From: G038396625 sp038396625
Lineage (GTDB): Bacteria; Bacillota; Clostridia; Peptostreptococcales; Thermotaleaceae
Direction: 5' to 3'
Assembly: GCA_038396625.1 (NCBI GenBank)
Contig: CP121688.1
Span: forward strand, 1,984,001 to 2,048,000
DNA: 64,000 bases
A model generated the notes under the pieces. It was not told the DNA's origin and made no database searches. It saw nothing but the letters and a program-made list of their open reading frames with translations. This document shows, one piece after another, positions 60,066 through 64,000 of this stretch (position 1 is the stretch's first letter; the number at the start of each line of letters is the position of its first letter). A program made the translations under genes and the position numbers.

Positions 60066-60555
60066 TATATTAGCATCTCCCCTTTTTAAGCTCTAAAAGT
60101 AGTTTAACCTGTAACTCCTAAAAAAAGTCATAAATATTTTAAGAATATTACTAATTCTCTTTATGCATCAAGATATTTACTCTTATTTCTTCTTCATAAA
60201 GAAAGAGCCACGAATACATCTACAGCACTATATCTCTTCATATTTTCCTGTTTTATACTTTCTTTCTACAAATTATTCCAATAAATCACTATGTTTCAAA
60301 TGATAATGTATATCACTTGATTATATATAGGTTTTTGTCATATTTTGCTGCGAACTAAATAATTTGTAGATAAAATAATAAAATAAAAAGCACTTCCATA
60401 TGAAATCATATAGAAATGCTCTATTACATCTACATCCTACAGCATTTTGATTAGAAAAAAATTAGCACCATTTTAATGAGTCTGCGTTCTTTATTTTACA
60501 TAATAATATTATTGTATAGCATTGTGAGCAAAGTGAACATTTTGTTTATGTACAT
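60066..60555. other. 490 bases without a gene
   Basis: AT-rich. A degenerate hairpin at about 60390-60421 (AGCACTTCCATATGA with TCATATAGAAATGCT, two mismatches) resembles an old terminator. Nothing else is supported. Confidence 0.45.
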
Positions 60556-61101
60556 TTACAAATAAAAATCTTCTATTGTTTTATCTTTTATGTCTTGATT
60601 AATTCCTATATATCGCAAAGTTATACTGGGTGCTGAATGATTAAAAATATCCTGTAAAATAGCGACATCTTTATATATCTGGTAATGCCAATATCCGAAA
60701 GTTTTACGTAATGTATGCGTCCCTACCTCTTGAATCCCTACCTGTTCTGCAGCCTTATTTAATATTCTGTATGCTTGCACTCTAGATATAGGTCTGTTTT
60801 TCCCCTTTCTGCTTTGAAAAATATAGTCGTCATCATACATGTATAATATATATCGCTCAAAATCTTTCCTGAGGGAGCCATTGATTAAAAATCGTTTTTC
60901 TTTACCTGTCTTTTTTTCATTAATAACAATATGACTCCTATTCTTAACGTCATATACTTTTAAATTTAGTATGTCACTGATTCGTAACCCTGTATTAATA
61001 CCTGCGACAAAAAGTAAATAATTTTTATATCCTGATTTAAGCAATGTATTTTTCATTTCTTCGATTTTCTTTTTATCTCTTATGGGTTGTACAATATTCA
61101 T
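60556..61101 (-). CDS. Short tyrosine recombinase (catalytic-domain integrase)
   Basis: 181 residues made up of the catalytic domain alone: first arginine in INTGLRISDILNLK, lysine in NEKKTGKEKRF, HTLR in GTHTLRKTFGYWHY, histidine in FNHSAPSITLRYIG with the tyrosine. Such core-binding-domain-less integrases are common in Firmicutes and are complete at this length. Its promoter has operator-like repeats. No partner element is evident; it could be an integron-like or element-borne enzyme. Confidence 0.88.
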   Translation of the reverse strand: MNIVQPIRDKKKIEEMKNTLLKSGYKNYLLFVAGINTGLRISDILNLKVYDVKNRSHIVINEKKTGKEKRFLINGSLRKDFERYILYMYDDDYIFQSRKGKNRPISRVQAYRILNKAAEQVGIQEVGTHTLRKTFGYWHYQIYKDVAILQDIFNHSAPSITLRYIGINQDIKDKTIEDFYL

Positions 61102-61136
61102 TTTTCGTCCCCTTTTTTCTAAGTCTTTTACTATAT

Positions 61137-61175
61137 ATTATATTACATTTAATGTTATAGTCAAATACATTATGT
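61137..61175 (-). promoter_or_regulatory. Promoter of the short integrase with small palindromes
   Basis: Minus strand: TTGACT (61159-61164), 16 bases, TATAAT (61137-61142). ACATTTAATGT (61145-61155) lies in the spacer and ACATTATGT (61167-61175) just upstream of -35; both are short palindromes of one type, so a repressor could bind here. Confidence 0.5.
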
Positions 61176-61225
61176 TACTTAATATAATACTAGAATAGTA
61201 AAACTATTAAAATTCCAACGTTTAC

Positions 61226-61279
61226 AGGCACAATATGAAAGTAACACAATAATCATTGTGTTACTTTCATATTGTGCCT
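61226..61279. repeat. 25-bp perfect inverted repeat
   Basis: 61226-61250 pairs without mismatch with 61255-61279 around AATC. A CTCTTTTAC tail makes it a fair plus-strand terminator, but no plus-strand gene precedes it. It may be a leftover terminator or a recombinase-related site between two integrase genes. Confidence 0.8.
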
Positions 61280-61402
61280 CTTTTACGCTTAATCTAAGAC
61301 CTTTAAATAAGCTCATTAATACTTTAATACCTCTTTAAAAATCTATAATGTTTTGGGCTTGTTTAAGGGCTATTAAAATTTAAATAGTGGTCAAAAAATC
61401 AT

Positions 61403-61442
61403 AAACAAAACTTCCTATTCAAAATAATAGGAAGTTTTGTTT
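61403..61442 (-). terminator. Terminator of the LexA-box recombinase gene
   Basis: A 17-bp perfect stem (61403-61419 with 61426-61442) directly at the minus-strand gene end. Confidence 0.85.
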
Positions 61443-62331
61443 ACACATCACTTTTTAAACTAAAGTTTAAATAATCTACTGCATTGTCTTGTATATCTTG
61501 TATAGCATACAAATATCTTTTCGCAAGGTTTTCAGTACTCCAACCTAATTGTTCCTTAACTTGTTCAGAAGAAGCACCATTTTTCAAAGTATAAGCGGCA
61601 AAAGCATGTCTTAAATCTCTTGGAGTATATTCCTTATGAATATTAGCTGCTATACAGGCTTGTTTTAACACCATCCTCAACCATCTACCAGTTATGCTAG
61701 TTCCTCTATTATTTAAAAAAACATAACTGTCTAATCCCACTGTTTTCAAGTTTTTTGTCTTATAGTCTTTTAAAAGATTCCATATGTCCTTGTGCACTTT
61801 AACATATCTTTCTTTATGCCTTAATTTTAAAATGATCCCGATATTCCCGCTTTTATCAATCACAAACTGATTCCACTTTAAATTCACTGTTTCACTTAAA
61901 GTAAGTCCAGATGTAAAAATTAACATCAAAGCAGCGAAATCTCTTAGATTATATGTTTTTAAAACAGAGATAATTTTATCTAACTCTTCCCATGTAACTA
62001 TCTTTTCTTTACTAATAACACGTGTTGCAGTAGGTTTACTTATTTTTTTTAAATGATTATAGGCAATATGTTCATTAATTTCCAAGTAATTAAAGAAACT
62101 ATATATTTGACTATACAGCTTTTCTGCAGTTGTCCGTGCAATCTTTTTTTCGTCCATTTTTTTCGCCAAATGTTCAATATATGCTTTGCAATTATCCATA
62201 TCGGCTTCTAAATAATCTTTTTCAATAAATTCTGTAAAATTAATAATATCTCTTCTATAATCTTGTTTTGTTTTTTCTTTTTTAAATCGTGATAAAAAAT
62301 TAGACAGTATTTGTTCTTGTATAGGATCCAT
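61441..62331 (-). CDS. Tyrosine-recombinase homologue with substituted active-site residues
   Basis: 296 residues with the usual SAM-like and catalytic domains. The first arginine position reads TSGLTLSETVNLKW, threonine in place of arginine. HxxR is PRDLRHAFAAYTLKNGA, so the first histidine is arginine while the second arginine stays. The next histidine is tryptophan (QLGWSTENLAKRYLYA), a tolerated change; tyrosine remains. Missing Arg I should abolish or greatly lower cleavage. ATG follows GGAGGG. The promoter upstream contains a LexA box in its spacer. It may be a regulatory or dormant partner protein, or a recently inactivated enzyme. Confidence 0.85.
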   Translation of the reverse strand: MDPIQEQILSNFLSRFKKEKTKQDYRRDIINFTEFIEKDYLEADMDNCKAYIEHLAKKMDEKKIARTTAEKLYSQIYSFFNYLEINEHIAYNHLKKISKPTATRVISKEKIVTWEELDKIISVLKTYNLRDFAALMLIFTSGLTLSETVNLKWNQFVIDKSGNIGIILKLRHKERYVKVHKDIWNLLKDYKTKNLKTVGLDSYVFLNNRGTSITGRWLRMVLKQACIAANIHKEYTPRDLRHAFAAYTLKNGASSEQVKEQLGWSTENLAKRYLYAIQDIQDNAVDYLNFSLKSDV

Positions 62332-62490
62332 AGATTATCCCTCCACTATATAAGAATTTTTGTCTTAAAAAAGTTTACAGGGTATGAATAAAACATATTT
62401 CAAAACACATATCTACTCGGAATACTATTGTCATTAATAAATCTATGTATTATGGTGTACTTCCCTAATCAATAGCATTTCTTATATTCT

Positions 62491-62519
62491 ATTATATAAG
62501 GAACATGTGTTTGTGTAAA
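62491..62519 (-). promoter_or_regulatory. SOS promoter of the divergent recombinase
   Basis: Minus strand: TTTACA (62514-62519), 17 bases, TATAAT (62491-62496). The core GAACATGTGTTT at 62501-62512 matches 13 of 14 positions of the LexA consensus and lies in the spacer, the same layout as in the yneA promoter. Transcription would begin near 62484, about 150 bases before the recombinase start. Confidence 0.72.
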
Positions 62520-62654
62520 TATATCTAACTGTATTTTTAAAACATTACCCTGTATTTATTTGGGTGCATTATTTTTTTAAAAGCACTTGATTTTCTTGCC
62601 CTACTCTTCTAAACTTAGTCATAGAGATGCATTTAAAGAAAGAAGGGATCTACT

Positions 62655-63470
62655 ATGGAATCAACTTTATCATCTACCGAAACCACTACTGGAATATGTT
62701 TTGCTTTTCGTGATAATGAACTTTTATTAAGCTTTGATGATAATGATCATGTAACCATTCCATCTATAAGTAATTTGTCTTTATTAGGTATTCAGCCCAT
62801 AAGAACACAGTATCTTGGAAGAATTAATAATCAACATGGTTATTCTGCTGAACTACCTCATGATACAGTAGTATCAAGTAATATGCAGTTCATGAATTTA
62901 CGACAAATATATAGTTTAATAGATGAAGATTTATTCGTACAAGCAGGACGCGCTATTCAAATTATGAATTGGGATAAAACACATCAATATTGTGGGCAAT
63001 GTGGAAGCCTTACTGAAACCCTTCCAAATGAATATGCTAAGGTCTGTCCTAAATGTAAACTAACAAATTATCCTCGTATATGCCCAGCTATAATTGTAGC
63101 TGTAGTAAAGGATGACCATATCCTTCTTGCTCAAGGCACACGTTTCACTTCTCCATTTTATAGTGTTCTTGCAGGGTTTGTAGAACCTGGAGAAACCCTT
63201 GAAGAATGTGTGCAGAGAGAAATAAAAGAAGAGGTAGGTATAGAGGTAAAAGATATTTCTTATTTTGGTAGCCAGTCATGGCCTTTCCCTAATTCTCTTA
63301 TGATTGCATTTACATGTAAATATGATCGTGGAGAAATTGAAATGGATAAAATGGAAATAAAAGATGCAGGGTGGTTTAATGCTCATAATCTTCCACCCAT
63401 ACCAAGTTCTATCAGTATTTCTAGGCAATTGATTGATTGGTTTGTTCTCAATCATTCTCAGAAATCATAA
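62655..63470 (+). CDS. nudC: NAD+ diphosphatase NudC
   Basis: 271 residues. NudC hydrolyses NAD(H) and removes NAD caps from RNA. The zinc ribbon CGQCGSLTE...CPKCK, the Nudix box GFVEPGETLEECVQREIKEE (continuing VG), and the NudC-specific SQSWPFPNSLM are all present. ATG behind GAAGGGATC. It stands alone between recombinase and transposon material. Confidence 0.95.
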   Translation: MESTLSSTETTTGICFAFRDNELLLSFDDNDHVTIPSISNLSLLGIQPIRTQYLGRINNQHGYSAELPHDTVVSSNMQFMNLRQIYSLIDEDLFVQAGRAIQIMNWDKTHQYCGQCGSLTETLPNEYAKVCPKCKLTNYPRICPAIIVAVVKDDHILLAQGTRFTSPFYSVLAGFVEPGETLEECVQREIKEEVGIEVKDISYFGSQSWPFPNSLMIAFTCKYDRGEIEMDKMEIKDAGWFNAHNLPPIPSSISISRQLIDWFVLNHSQKS

Positions 63471-63499
63471 CATCTAAACCTTGTTTATAAATCATTATT

Positions 63500-63760
63500 T
63501 CATAAGATAGCAATGTGCAAATTATGGTATCTTTGCATACTAGAGTATTTATGATTTCTGAAATAAGAAGACCTAGATTCTAAATGAATCTTCGTCTTTC
63601 TATTTCTTATAGGACACATAACATCTAATTGTTGGGCAGAGTTTTTCAAGTATTTTTCAAAATCTTTTTTATCTTTCGTAATTGCTTTTTTCTTATACTC
63701 ATTATGTTTCTTTTTATTATTTAAAAGATCATTATATGATTGTGTTATTCCTACTCTCAT
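63500..63760 (-). CDS. Hypothetical basic protein, 86 residues
   Basis: ATG with AGGAGAA upstream. Residues 1-50 are helical and lysine-rich (LLNNKKKHNEYKKKAITKDK), and the C-terminal part is basic with serine and histidine. No family recognised. The second half may extend past the natural end into non-coding sequence. Confidence 0.45.
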   Translation of the reverse strand: MRVGITQSYNDLLNNKKKHNEYKKKAITKDKKDFEKYLKNSAQQLDVMCPIRNRKTKIHLESRSSYFRNHKYSSMQRYHNLHIAIL

Positions 63761-63877
63761 AGTTTAAATTCTCCTATAAAATTGATTATTTATTATAGGA
63801 TACGCATGGTATTAAATTTTTAGGTATATAGTCTATGCCCTTTGCTCTAATTAATTATATAAAATACATTTCAAGTA

Positions 63878-63915
63878 GGGGTACCGTCAGGAAAATGCGG
63901 ATTTACAACGCTAAG
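63878..63915 (+). mobile_element. 38-bp terminal inverted repeat of a Tn3-family transposon (element continues beyond window)
   Basis: The 38 bases start GGGGTACCGTCAGG and end ACGCTAAG, the outer and inner ends of Tn3/Tn4430-type repeats, and the length is exactly that of the family. The element must lie to the right since the inner end ACGCTAAG faces that way. AAGTA just outside is a candidate half of the 5-bp target duplication. Genes of the transposon are outside the window. Confidence 0.8.
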
Positions 63916-64000
63916 CCCATTTTCAAGACAATTCCCTCATTTTTAACAACGTTAAGAAAGTTTTAGTGGTCTTAAAGAATCTAATGAGATCACTTTCTCC

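Noticed and set aside
1..64000. CRISPR arrays, tRNA or rRNA genes
   Set aside because: Read for regular direct repeats and tRNA-like cloverleaf ends; none was noticed. A scan with tRNAscan or CRISPR finders was not possible here.

Overview
The window looks like chromosome of an anaerobic, spore-forming, low-GC Clostridia bacterium, probably in the Alkaliphilus/Crassaminicella part of the class. The genus is an inference from gene content and order; no rRNA is present. The evidence is very AT-rich sequence, GGAGG ribosome binding sites with many TTG/GTG starts, a T-box leader, sporulation genes (spoIIM, dacF, gerW/ytfJ, spoVK), an IspH-S1 fusion, a ferredoxin-dependent 2-oxoacid oxidoreductase, and a probable selenoprotein.

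Layout. 1-6.8 kb: 3' end of purB, a T-box-controlled proA-proB operon, and a SteA / MctB-like / GT2 / MraY-like envelope cluster. 7-16.3 kb: DUF3866, nudF, spoIIM, yqzK-like, xerD, deoB, two purine nucleoside phosphorylases, pyrimidine phosphorylase and dacF, resembling the Bacillus nudF-spoIIM-xerD-drm-punA-dacF order. 16.5-26.6 kb: CCA/poly(A)-polymerase-like gene, scpAB, ytfI-ytfJ, a second D,D-carboxypeptidase, a PyrK-like/flavoprotein pair, rluB, GNAT, mnmM and an unknown gene. 26.7-36.1 kb: surE, korDABC, an RpiR regulator, phosphatase, YhiN-like flavoprotein, cmk and ispH-rpsA. 36.2-41.4 kb: cheR, a MerR/coiled-coil protein, an aminotransferase, a UGA-containing glutaredoxin and miaB. 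41.5-51.1 kb: mutS-mutL-miaA-hfq-spoVK, a small GTPase, a UbiA-like membrane protein and a YnbB/Mgl-like PLP enzyme. 51.1-56.4 kb is an accessory scar: integrase fragment, internally deleted Tn3-type transposase, broken IS110, an Xre/membrane-protein module and gene debris. 56.4-64 kb: divergent lexA/yneA, three tyrosine recombinases, a methyltransferase, nudC and, at the right edge, a 38-bp Tn3-type terminal repeat.

The most interesting signals are not obvious long ORFs. (1) A glutaredoxin-like gene at 39603-39827 has in-frame UGA where the first active-site cysteine should be, followed by a hairpin that fits a bacterial SECIS; it would normally be missed or called a pseudogene. (2) A 43-codon minus-strand ORF just upstream of nudF aligns without gaps to my recollection of Bacillus MciZ, the sporulation inhibitor of FtsZ, and sits in an equivalent place. 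(3) A MerR-type HTH/coiled-coil protein at 37182 has a consensus sigma-H promoter and a Spo0A box, recalling RacA. (4) A tyrosine recombinase with substituted catalytic residues (61441-62331) lies behind a promoter whose spacer is a LexA box, built like the yneA promoter. (5) The second purine nucleoside phosphorylase has both base-recognition residues changed.

The genes work mainly in housekeeping (proline, nucleoside salvage, mismatch repair, tRNA modification, chromosome condensation, peptidoglycan) and in sporulation and SOS control. Promoters with recognisable sigma-A, E, F and H signatures were found by eye. All homology calls are from recognition of family motifs, not from searches.
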